64,000 nt of DNA from Trichaptum fuscoviolaceum. Lineage: Eukaryota > Basidiomycota > Agaricomycetes > Hymenochaetales > Trichaptaceae. The translations under genes and the position numbers were made by a program. Below, piece by piece: positions 21,701 through 31,811 of the stretch. How positions within the stretch are numbered: the stretch's first letter is position 1; each line of letters opens with the position of its first letter. A model generated the notes under the pieces. The model made no database searches, was not told the DNA's origin, and saw only the letters and a program-made list of their open reading frames with translations. The DNA is taken from the NCBI GenBank assembly GCA_910574455.1, contig CAJSYZ010000012.1, forward strand, positions 2,163,317-2,227,316. The letters run 5' to 3'.

Positions 21701-24239
21701 GACGATTGGTCTACTTCGAGTAGATTGCTAGATGAGATACTCAGAAGCTGCACTTCGTCTAGAGGCACAGAGGGAAGTTAGAAGAAGAAAAACAAAAAAG
21801 TGATCGTCGAGAGAAGGGAGGAGGGGAAACGATGTGGGTGTCGAAAGCGATCGACGGTGTGGGAGGATCGAGGGGGAGGGCGGGATGTTTATGTACTTAC
21901 GGGAGGAAGCCACTGACAATAAGCGGGTCGATCAATAGTCCGTGGCCAAACTCTAATACACAAGGCGATGAAACCCAAAAGAGCGAGACGGGAGTCAAGG
22001 CGCCGCGCGGATTGTCCTCCCTTTGCACGTCGTCTCCTCCTATTTAAACAGTTAGCACCATGCCAAACATGCCGCAGAGTTCAAGTTGTCTGAGACTCAC
22101 CTCACCGAGTGTTATCCCTTCATAATTAAAAGGGCTATTGCGTTTGCATCCCTTCCCCATTGGCGGCTCGGCAGAAGCGCGGCCGTACCGCATACCACTC
22201 CCACACCTGTACGGCGCTGTGCTACCGGAAATGAATCCAGAAGACGTTCATTCCTCTAGAATAGTACAAGAAAGTCCCATGTCGACTCACTGTGCCAAAT
22301 CTAATCAGAATGACGCGATTCCAGCCAGATTTCCCTTTGGACCTGTTTGTGCTTTCGCCGGTGCGCCATTGTTCTTTGTGCCGCGCAGTAGGTGCATACT
22401 CCTATCTAAGGAAGTGTTTGTGCAAGGAGGATGGGTTGAGAATAACAATAAAGACGTGGGCGCGCCGTCGTGTCGTCGAGGAAAATACAAGCGCTGCCAC
22501 AACCGACACGCAACGTGCCAGTGTCCAAATAAGACACAACACCCTCAGGCTGTTCGCGCCTTGCCCACTACGCTGTGGTAGCTCTACCACCGACTGCGAC
22601 ACTTCCAAGCGCATTTACTCGCATTTTCAACGGCGACGCATGCGCATGCCCAGCGACAGAGCAGTAATCCAGAAACACGCCGTAGCAGTGTAACAGTCTC
22701 CAGCGAAGCGGTGCTCTCAAACACAATTTAGGCGCTTGGCGACGGCGTTGCTGTCGATTCAGTCATATGCTCGGTATGCAGAAACACAGTGTCTGCGGTG
22801 TAGAGGGCGGTAGTGCGATGAAAACTGTTTGGTCACTGTCGTCCGGTAGAGAGCCACGAGAACTTCAGGGCGCCTGCCGAAACTGGTTGTAGCGCGGCGA
22901 CAGATAGTCTTCTAAGTCTCTGGGGTAGATAAGACTTCAAGCCCACTAGTGCCAGACACAGACATCTTGAGACCTCTTCGAGATAAGATTTTCTTTGAGT
23001 AAGGAGACGGTGGGTAGGTTGTGAGAAAATCTTGAGATTGTGTTGCGTCTTGATGCGTATTCCTTCTAAGTCCTCCCAAGTTGTCAAGCTCCCGCAGGCT
23101 GGCGCTTTTTGTTGAGTAAGCAAGAAAGAAAGGTTCCAGCGAAGGAAGGTGCAGTAAAGAATTAGGCCAGCAAGCTCCAGAAGCCATCCATGAGCTCGCT
23201 GAAAAGGACCATACTCCAGAATGACTCTAGGCTACTGAGGGGGCGACAAGGGAGACCCACAACCGAGGAAGGCGTTGCCTTTGACGAGGAGCGACCTCGA
23301 CAAACCCGCAAAGAAGGCTTCATCGTCTGAGGTCACCCAATGTACTGGCCACCCGAGCAAACGAATCATGCAACAATGTGCTTCTGTATGTACCTGTCCT
23401 CCATCTGTCCTCCGAACGAGAAATGTGCATGCTACAGGACAGCTTTGAAAGCTTGCGCGATCGCTTTTCGGGTGGCAGATGTTGGTCTCGTCCGCCACCT
23501 GTTGCAATAATTCGGGTGGCACGAGTGTCGACCACAAGTAATGACAGCAGCAATGGTAATATAACAGCGTGTTATGAGCAAGCGCAACCAGCTAGTTAGT
23601 TCTTGCGGGGGAAACCCTTGCGGGGGAAACCTGATAATTTGTTGTGTCGACGATGTCTTGAGGCTCAAAGGCGTCCTCGTTGTTGTGGTCGATGATGAAG
23701 AGACGCGACGCGACTTGACGCGTGACATGCGTGCCAAGTTGTCGCGACTCGTGGGACACCTTCAAGTTATGAGTTCTTTAATGCATGCTAATACTTTTTT
23801 GCGTAAACAGTATTTTAAAAAAACTGTTGTGTCGATGTACGTGCTACATAACAAGCAGAATAATTTCGCAATTGGGGAGTCTATCTGCAATAGATAGGCA
23901 TAGAGCAACCAACTTGAAGATTTCACTACTAATGTGCCTGTGGACTAGGACTACCTCACATATTACTCACATATGAGGGAAGCGAAATCAGTTTCAAGCA
24001 GCGTCTCCTCGGAGATTGTGTTACGCGGGCTTCGGGTAGTGATGGCTTTTGATAAGATTGAAGCTGTAGTCGGGCGGGGGGCGGTGTTTGCGGTCGGACC
24101 TCTCGGATCTTCATCGGGACGAACCCACTCCGTCATTCCTTACCGCTAGAATGTCCGGTTACAGGGATGATTTGATCCTGCTGTGATACAATCGAAGTCC
24201 GGGTACGAAAAAAAAGCTTCGAAAGGAGCTGAGGCCAGA
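21701..24239. other. Long intergenic region
   Basis: About 2.5 kb with no supported gene; a 147-codon frame (22138-22581) has no domain I recognise. Two patches recur elsewhere. GACTCTAGGCTACTGAGGG near 23.22 kb resembles GACTTGAGGCTGCCGAGGG near 29.2 kb. GAGGCTCAAAG...GCGACGCGACT at about 23.66-23.72 kb resembles 45.62-45.68 kb. A tandem CTTGCGGGGGAAACC pair lies at about 23.6 kb. Confidence 0.4.
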
Positions 24240-25074
24240 TCACACTCAAATACATACAGTCTCGACCCACATCCAGGTGCTTGCCAGACCCGGCAAGACG
24301 TTTCGTTGTGATCGATTGCCTTCATATGGACTGAGCGTATATCGAGGTACTGCGGAGTGCACAGCAGAAGGCCGGTGGGGAGCTAAGAGCTCGTCCATCA
24401 GTGATGACGGTAAAGGCAAGTACAGGTCTGAAGGTGCCTGATGGCGCTGCGCTGTACCAGCCCAGACAATGGAAGCTCGGAAGCTCATCGCTAAGCCCCG
24501 TGTAAGGCCAAACATAGTTACAAGTGATGAAGAGTTCGTGGGGCACCATTCATCATTATCAAGGGACCGACTCGGAGGCAGTGCGCCAGTGCGGCACAAT
24601 AGGTCAATAATAGCTTTTTGAGGGTGATTCGGAATTGAAGTGAGTACATATAGCCCGGGGCTGCGCACCTTGCCCTCCTATCAGCGGCGGATAGATCATA
24701 GCAGTGGAAAAAAGACCGCAGCACTCGGATTTCTCTTGCTAGTACAACATTTTCACAGCAGTACTCGAACAAGCCAGTGGTTCAATTCGAGAACAAGGTG
24801 GTAAAGCCGCCTGCCCCGTGTCTCGAGTCTTGAAGGCAATCCGTACAGCCACAATCTTCTTCAACAAACTATAGAGCGTTGATGGCTTGACCAAGTAGAA
24901 TAGGAGAAGCCACTGAAGTCCACGAACTTCAGGGTTTACACCCACACTGTCACAGCTGCGTAGAGTTGGACGACCAACCAGCATTACATCAGCGGTAAAT
25001 CTTCATAGATAGTTTACACTTTCTTATATTCCATCCAACAGCTTTTCATGTCGAATAACCACTTCTGGGACCTC

Positions 25075-25645
25075 CTATACTGGTGCCTGTTGCACTTGCC
25101 GTGTGCGCTGCGAATCCCAGCGAGAGCACGTCCACATCAATCGTAATGTTGATCCTGTCACATCCTTCAGCAGCACGGGCCTTTGCCTGTTCTCCATTCG
25201 TGCCTTCAACTGAAGAAGTGCCTTCCGAAGGGTGTCAGAAAGGCTATAGCTTACACAGATGATTTGCGTACAATAAAACGCCGCCTTCTTTCCATATTTG
25301 TGCGCAACCTCGAGCACCTTGGAAATCGCGCTCTCGTGCTCAGGAATACCGAGATGAGCCCCCAGAAGTACTGGGATCGAATAGACTTCTAGGTAATGAG
25401 GTCATACTGTAGTACGTTCCTGGTCAACAAGCATTTGCAACTCACTCAATGAACAGCACACCCAGTCCATCGATGCTAGCAATCTCCTCCACGCTCCGAG
25501 TCTTTTCCACAGCATCCCTATTCTCTATCTGCACCTCCACAAACACGTTATCCGCACCCTCCCCATACTCCTGCGCCGTTCAAACCTGGTGTACCGTATC
25601 CGTCACGAAGGCATGGTGTGTCGGTGCAAGCGTCTGGTTTACGAG
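25075..25645 (-). pseudogene. HpcH/HpaI aldolase remnant, copy 2
   Basis: Minus-strand sequence homologous to the 3' part of exon 3, to exon 4 and to exon 5 of the intact gene at 9147-10172. Exons 1, 2 and the first half of exon 3 (including the AEHG catalytic segment) are missing. In the exon 3 part the Cys after HQV is replaced by a TGA stop (25580-25582), followed by TAQEYGEGADN. Exon 4 is about 2 nt shorter than the intact copy between FD and PEHESAISK, which shifts the frame. Exon 5 is still open (TNGEQAKARAAEG to the stop). It cannot make a functional aldolase. Confidence 0.85.
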
Positions 25646-26434
25646 TCTATGTCACGGTTGCGTCAACCTCAGTTTTCATTAACGTGTTCGTGCTGAGCTC
25701 TCACAAGAATACAGCATGGTCTTTCTTCATACAACTTCGGAAATAAGATAGCAGACTTCATCGTCGAGAAAAGAGGAAATGTCAGATGCTGGGCGAGAGA
25801 GATGAGCCTGAGCCTGACCAGGGAGAGGTCCCTCAAAGCCGCCGGCGTGGGAGCGGCGTGCCAGTGGAAAGTGAGTCCGAATGGCCTTACAGTACTATAT
25901 CTCTCACTCTTACACCATCTAGAAACCAAATTATCAACACCGTTGGTACCTCACATTCCTACTTATGCGAAGCCTGAGCTGAGTGGCTCGCAGTCGTCCG
26001 TGTCCGTCTCAAAGGCACTCAGAGTCCGAGTCTTTGTTTCAAGGTGACTCTACTCAACATCAATGTTCGTATCCTCGCTGCGTCTCCGTTCAGCCTTCTG
26101 TCTCTCGGCAATTAATGGCCATTCAGCATTCAAATCGACATTCACAAGAGAATCCCGGGCAAGGAAGAAGAACGCGCAGGACGTGTACCACAGGTCTTAT
26201 GCTTGACCGTCGTCGCTCCCTCTGTACGGTTGGACCACCACACAATCCTCATAAAAATGACCAGCTCTCCAGCTCTCTAAGGACAGCGGTATTACGAACA
26301 AACCTCCACCATCACCACCCACCTTGAAAATCCATCGGTCGCTCCTATATCGACCTGAGCGCTCCTGCTTCACCAACCGACACTTGGCTATCGGTACACA
26401 GTGACATCGAACGTCAAGCCCTGGCTACTTTAGA
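25646..26434. other. Upstream region of ZnF-A2
   Basis: No gene is seen. The right half resembles the upstream DNA of A1 and A3 in patches, and a 5'-UTR intron follows at 26435-26490. Confidence 0.45.
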
Positions 26435-26490
26435 GTGAGCTCAAATCCGAGTATCGTTCGTGGGTTTGTGTGTCACTGACTGTCTCGCAG

Positions 26491-27542
26491 ATGGGCATCC
26501 CGGTTCTTGAAAGTAACTCAAGAGGCCCCGCCCCCGTCTGTGACAAGGCAGCAAAATTGTCAATCCGGAGATGCGCCTTCGGCTATCCGCTTGAAGGGCG
26601 TGAAAGCACGCGCAGTCAAAAGAAAACTTCCGAGGAGGAGGACGACTGGCCTCCTTGGCCTACATGGCCTCCCCATGCTCGCGAGGATCTCTCTCATAAG
26701 ACGCCCCCACCGAAAGATCCTGATCCACCCCACACTACTCCAGAGGTCATCAACGAATTAGGTGATATATCTCCAAACAGTTGCGAAGGGGTTGTTCGTA
26801 TGATCGACTTGCTGGATGGAGTATATGGGAGTGATTATCTCTTTACGGGTGAATTGAACCCTGAAGAGAACGAATGTGATATGAATAAGAGTCCAGGAGA
26901 ATGTGGAAGGGAAAAAAGGTGAGGAAACACTTGAGTCGCAGCCTGTAATTTGCTTTTCTCACAAATAATACATTGCCATTCAGCCTTCATCTCCCAATCA
27001 CAAGATTTATCTCTCCCGTTCCGCAGTCTCTCCCCTCACCAAGCTATCCAGTCCCTCAGCATCCCGAAGTGAAGAATGAAGAAGGCAGAGAAGAAAATGC
27101 GAATGTGGCAGCGGAGGACGAGAAAAACACAGTGGAAGCGGAATCGCTGACCTATATCGAATGCGACATAGTAACAGGGTCTACTGCCAGTGCCTGCGGT
27201 TTCACGATCCCATGCGACAAAAAAAGGATTGCCAATCATTTGATGGCACACGTCTCGGCTGGTGAGCTATTCACAGCAGATATGCACTATCAGCTATGTC
27301 CTTTCCTCGTCGATGGCAGGGTGTGCACAGAAGTTGTGCGGACCGTAAAAGCGCTATCAATCCACCTGTTTTATACACATTTTGGGCTGCTGAACTCGCT
27401 CAAGGTGACTTGTCCTCTCTGCGGTAAAATGTTTTCGGTGCCGGGCAATATGAAGCGCCATCGACTAGAACAGCACGACCACGTTCCGCGCCGGAGCTCG
27501 GGAAATGCACGGGAAAGCTTGCTCGTACGGCGGGCGCTCTGA
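26491..27542 (+). CDS. Cys/His zinc-finger protein, family A, copy A2
   Basis: Two exons (26491-26918 and 26984-27542) give about 328 residues. The N-terminal half contains RRCAFGYPLEG and the Trp/Pro segment WPPWPTWPP. It then has ISPNSCEGVVRMIDLLDG, also present unchanged in A3. After the intron comes SLHLPITRFISPV, then an acidic Glu-rich linker. Cys/His units follow: YIECDIV...ACGFTIP...HLMAH; CPFLVDGRVC...LSIHLFYTH; and a classical-type C2H2 finger CPLCGKMFSVPGNMKRHRLEQH. The start ATG follows a 5'-UTR intron, with an in-frame stop upstream of it. Probable nucleic-acid-binding protein; partners and targets are unknown. Intact by frame and splice sites. Confidence 0.75.
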
Positions 27543-28267
27543 ATTTTCAACGTGAAAAAGCACATGGATCATCTGTCTAGTCTGGGAGAGCGAGATGGCA
27601 AGGAGCTGAGGACTTCATGTAGAGTAAAAGTGTAACATATTCAATTTCAACACATATTGCCTTCCCTAGTATCTCATTGCTATTCTTACAAGTCAGCATC
27701 CGGTGTACAGTTCACTAGAATCCATGAAGGCGCCGTAAAGCGCACAGCAGAAGGACCTAAGAACTCGTCCATCAAGGATGAAAGAAGGCGCACAGGTCTG
27801 AGGGTGCCTAATGACGACGCTTCGATGCCTCCATCCCAGAGCCACAAAGGAGGCCCATGCAGTAGGGGAAGCTCAAAGCTAAGGCCCATCTTTCGTCCAC
27901 ACGTGTACGATCAAACATGGTTACAGTCGATAAAGAATTCGTGCTAAACATCAAGGGGCCGAGGCAGTGCGGCATCATAGGTTTATGAGGGTCCCTTGAA
28001 GTACATAGGGGCTGCGCTTCTATCAGCGACGGATGGCAGTGGGTGAAGGGACTGCAGATCGTGCTGCATTAAGCAAACGTTATAGCTTGTATTCTTCTGG
28101 TGCAGATACCCTGTTGAGTGCTGGAAGGAAAAAAATTAAAAGACCACTTAAGCACACGGCCTTCAGGTTATCCACTCAGGCTAAGTCGAACAGTTTCACA
28201 TTGACGATAAACCTTCATACATATTTTACACTATCTTGCATTCCATCTAATTTTTCTTTTCACCTCG
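27543..28267. other. Spacer and outer flank of module A copy 3
   Basis: 27.72-28.05 kb matches the flank at 24.33-24.70 kb, sharing blocks such as CGCACAGCAGAAGG...AACTCGTCCATCA. No gene. Confidence 0.5.
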
Positions 28268-28680
28268 AATATCCACCTCCGAAACCTCCTATACTGCCAT
28301 GTGCACAGCGAATCCCAACACGAGCATGTCCGCATCGGACGCAATACTGATCATGTCAGATCCTTGGACAGCGCGAGCCTTTTCCCGCTCTCCATTCGTG
28401 CCTTCAAAAAGTGAAGGCTATAGCTTGAACAAGTGATTTGCGTACAGTAGTAATCCGCCTTCTTCCATATTTGTGCGCAACCTCGAGCACCTCGGAAGTC
28501 GCGCTCTAGTGCTAAGGGCTACCGAACTGAACGCCCAGTGATTGTAAGAGATCGAATGGACATGCAGGAATCGTGGTTAGAGACAGATTATATCTAGGTA
28601 TAAAAACTCACCCAATGAACAGTGCATCCAGTCCGTCAACGCCAGCAAACTCCTCCAAGTTCTCCAGTCTCCACAGCTTC
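28268..28680 (-). pseudogene. HpcH/HpaI aldolase remnant, copy 3a
   Basis: Fragments of exon 5 (about 28.27-28.41 kb), exon 4 (about 28.45-28.56 kb) and the extreme 3' end of exon 3 (about 28.61-28.68 kb), each with small deletions, for example the loss of bases just before the terminal GlyGly segment. The order is as in the intact gene, but the frame is broken and the 5' half is missing. Confidence 0.75.
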
Positions 28681-29075
28681 CGAGCCTTTGCCTGTTCTCC
28701 AATCAAGTTCGTGCCTTCAAGAGAAGCTTCGGTGTCAGAAGACCATAGAAACCATAGCTTGAACAGATTGATTGCGTACACAAAAGAGCGGCCTTCTTCC
28801 CATGTTTGTGCGCTACTTCGAGCACTTTCGATATCGCGTCCTCGTGTTCAGGACTTCTAAATGAAACGATTGATAGTGCGAGATTAAAATGAATTCCAGG
28901 GAATGAGGTCAAAGTTAGATTAAGAGTCTAGTAAACAAGTATTGCGACTCACCCAATGAATGGTACCCTGACACCCAGCCCATCGATGCTAGCCATCTCC
29001 TCCAAGTTATCCACAGCCTCCCTGTACTCTTACGCCGCGCACACCAGGTCCTCCGGGCTCCCGCACGCCATCGTA
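28681..29075 (-). pseudogene. HpcH/HpaI aldolase remnant, copy 3b
   Basis: Directly joined to copy 3a is a second run of aldolase sequence. It has only the first bases of exon 5 (28.68-28.72 kb), then exon 4 (about 28.79-28.90 kb, SPEHEDAISKVLEVAHKHG), then a piece of exon 3 (about 28.95-29.05 kb). The exon 3 piece lacks the middle segment (EYRE joined to AVDNLEE) and has TAA in frame just before it. The junction with 3a shows an internal partial duplication, probably by unequal exchange. Confidence 0.7.
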
Positions 29076-30721
29076 GTAGTTGTCGTAATAAAAATGCTTC
29101 CGCGAGGGAGGCTGTAGTGAAAAATTGGACCGACAGCCTGAGGGGCATGGGTAAAGCCACTCCAGATCGATGCCCCACAAGTATGAACTCCCTGGAGTGA
29201 CTTGAGGCTGCCGAGGGGGCGGCAAGCGCACACCCAAGGTAGCCATGCCCCGCCGGCCACACAAAGCTGCCGCACAAAGGCGAGCGCAGAATGACCAAAC
29301 CAAAAAAAAAGCTGGCCTTCATATGAGGTGTGGGTGGGAGGGCCGTAAAGAATCTTGATGCCTTGCAACATTGCTGCTCCCGTAGACGTGATCATCGTGG
29401 TTGATGGCGAGAAGACTTTGGTCGGGTGGCATGCATTTTGACAACTTACCTGAGACCTCCCGACGCCATCCTTGCCGCTCCTGCATGCTGTCGTAGCAGT
29501 TGTCCGAATACATAGCTATCCTTCCGCGAAGGAAGCTGCAGTGAAAAGTTGGATCGACAGGGTATTGGGAGTCCCGACGCGAAGAAGGCGCAGCCGCTGA
29601 CGATGCGCAGCAACGGCAAGCTATCAAAAGGTGCACCTACAGAGCCTACCTTCCAGATAATGTATGTGGCCTCAATACAACATACCTTGACAAGTAATCG
29701 AACCTCGGGCTTGACGGAGACTAGTATGTAAGTATTGGAACAAATCCATGACGAAATAACGTCCAAGGGTGGCAAGGTAAGGCCATATAATGAGGGGCAA
29801 AGCAAAGGCCCTATAGAGTATAGACGGCATAGCAAAGCCGGAGTATAAGGCCTGATCGAAGGCGGTCAAAGTATAGTGGCAAGACGTAGGCCAAGCATAA
29901 CAGAGTATAAACGTATATAGAGTGGCACAACCACTATTATAAACCCCGAATGAGAGGGCAATATATAGAGGGAATTACCCCAGAGATATAAGACCGTAAG
30001 ACTCTTCAAGTTGATGTCTTGTAGCCTTAGCCGTGGTCATCGTGGTTGAAGAGAGTCAGACGATGTTCAAGGGCGCAAAGTTGGCACGCATCTTTTAACC
30101 ATGACGCGTGACTTCAAGTTTCCGGCCCCGTGATTTCAGCCCTGCTACTGCCAGTGGTCACAGTGTGACTCGGACAATTGGCACCCGGATTTCTCTCACT
30201 CAGCCCGCTCCGAGTCCAACTCGACTCACCGATACATGCTTCGTTTAGCGTCCAAATCCTAGGAACCCAAATAAGTGAGATACACTTATCGATGGTACCA
30301 CACTTTCGATAGATACTTCCTTACCACTCAATGGCACGGAGACTCAAAGTCCGATTTGATTCAAGCGACTTTGCTTAACCTCAACGTTCGCATCAACGCA
30401 GCCTCCGATGCCTTTCCGTTCAGCCTTCGGTTTCTCGTCAGTTGATGGGTCAGGAACTCAGAAGTCAGAAACGGTGTGCTCCCAGAGGATGTCGGGTAAG
30501 AGAGAAAAACGTGCAGCTCGTGAACCACATACTCCATCATAGACGTTTGCTCTTTGTGGTTGAAGTCGGTGAACCACAACACGACCCTCGTACTACAAAT
30601 AAGCAGCTCTTGACAAAATATGAGCGTATTAGCCACTACCATCACCGCCCTTGAAAGTCCATCCATCGACTAGCGCTTCGATATTAAAGCACTTCGAACT
30701 TCGAACCATATCTGATTCTCA
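29076..30721. other. Insert and upstream region of ZnF-A3
   Basis: No gene is supported. A block of about 90 bp occurs twice in direct orientation (about 29.05-29.14 and 29.47-29.56 kb; both contain ...CGTAG(T/C)AGTTGTC...TTCCGCGA(G/A)GGA(G/A)GCTG(T/C)AGTG). The DNA at 29.75-30.0 kb is unusually rich in TATA and AAGGC words and may be a relic of a transposable element, but no terminal repeats could be fixed. Confidence 0.4.
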
Positions 30722-30777
30722 GTGAGCTCAAATCCGAGTATCGTTTGTGTGTTTGTACGTCACTGACTGTTTCGTAG

Positions 30778-31811
30778 ATGGGCATCCCGGAGCTTCAAAG
30801 GAATTCTAGAGGCTCTGTCTGTGACGAGACGATACAATCGTCAATCCGGAGATGCGCCTTCGGCTATCCGCTTGAAGGACATGAAAGAGCGCGCAGCCAA
30901 AAGAAAACTTCCGAGGAAGACGACTGGCCTCCTTGGCCTACATGGCCTCCCCGTGCTCGTGGAGCTCTCTCCCATAAGTCGCCTCCGCCGAAAGATACTG
31001 ATCCACCCCACACTACTCCAGAGGACATCAACGAATTAGGTGATATATCTCCAAACAGTTGCGAAGGGGTTGTTCGTATGATCGACTTGCTAGATGGAGT
31101 ATATGGGAGTGATTATCTCTTTACGGGTGAATTAAACCCCGAAGAGATTGAATGTGATCAGACTAAGAGTCCAGGAGAATGTGGAAGGGAAAAAAGGTGA
31201 GGAAACACTTGAGTCGCAGCCTGTAATCTGCTTTTCTCACAAATACGACAATGCCATCCAGCCTTCATCTCCCAATCACAAGATTTATCTCTCCCGTTTC
31301 GAAGTCTCTCCCCTCACCAAGCTATCCATTCCCTCTGCGCCCCGAAGTGAAGAAGGAAGAAGACAAAGAAGACGTAAATACGGAAGACAAGGACGACAAA
31401 TACGTTGAGGCAGCGCTGGACTATATCGATTGCGAAATACTAAAAGGGTCCAGTCTCTGCGGTTTCACAATCCCAAACGACAGAAATGTGATTGCCAAAC
31501 ATCTGAAGACACACTCCTCGGCGGGAGAGCTATTCAAGGGACACATGGGATGGCAGGAATGTCCTTTCCACATCAACGGCAAGAAGTGCGGGATGGGTAT
31601 GAAGACCGTACGAGCGTTCTCGACTCACTTGATCTACACACATTTTGGATTGCTGCATTCGCCAAAGGTGGTCACTTGTCCTCTCTGCGGTAAAGTATAT
31701 TCAAGACCGGGCAATCTAAAACGTCATCGTATAGCGAGGCACATCATTGCCCCGCTGCGCTCGATGAAAATACGGGAAAGTTTATCTGTAGCTGGACACT
31801 CTGAAGCATGA
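30778..31811 (+). CDS. Cys/His zinc-finger protein, family A, copy A3
   Basis: Two exons (30778-31196 and 31262-31811) encode about 322 residues. It is the closest relative of A2: the N-terminal half (RRCAFGYPLEG, WPPWPTWPP, SPNSCEGVVRMIDLLDG, DYLFTGELNPEE) and the 65-nt intron are nearly the same. The C-terminal half differs more: YIDCEIL...LCGFTIPNDR...HLKTH; CPFHINGKKC...FSTHLIYTH; and a classical C2H2 finger CPLCGKVYSRPGNLKRHRIARH. A 5'-UTR intron (30722-30777) ends at the start codon, and an in-frame stop lies just upstream of its donor. Probable nucleic-acid-binding protein; nothing else can be read from the context. Confidence 0.75.

Larger units (their letters stand above)
24240..27542. 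repeat. Module A, copy 2 (aldolase remnant plus ZnF-A2)
   Basis: This copy of the unit at 8.7-12.1 kb keeps its order: outer flank, aldolase sequence on minus, promoter, zinc-finger gene on plus. The outer flank (24.33-24.70 kb) is also closely matched at 27.72-28.05 kb, showing a direct tandem relation to copy 3. Borders are approximate. Confidence 0.7.
27680..31811. repeat. Module A, copy 3 (rearranged aldolase remnants plus ZnF-A3)
   Basis: Third direct copy of the aldolase/zinc-finger A unit. It is longer than copy 2 because about 1 kb (roughly 29.08-30.1 kb) without a counterpart in copy 2 lies between the aldolase remnant and the A3 promoter. The aldolase part is itself partly duplicated. 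Confidence 0.65.

Noticed and set aside
22138..22581. 147-codon open frame with many Cys
   Set aside because: No ordered Cys/His spacing like families A or B, and overlapping frames of similar length exist on both strands.
26740..26800. A small intron in A2 and A3 at the place of A1 intron 1
   Set aside because: A GT..AG pair exists (GTGATATATCTCCAAACAG) but it is only 19 nt, and the unspliced frame is open and conserved in both copies.
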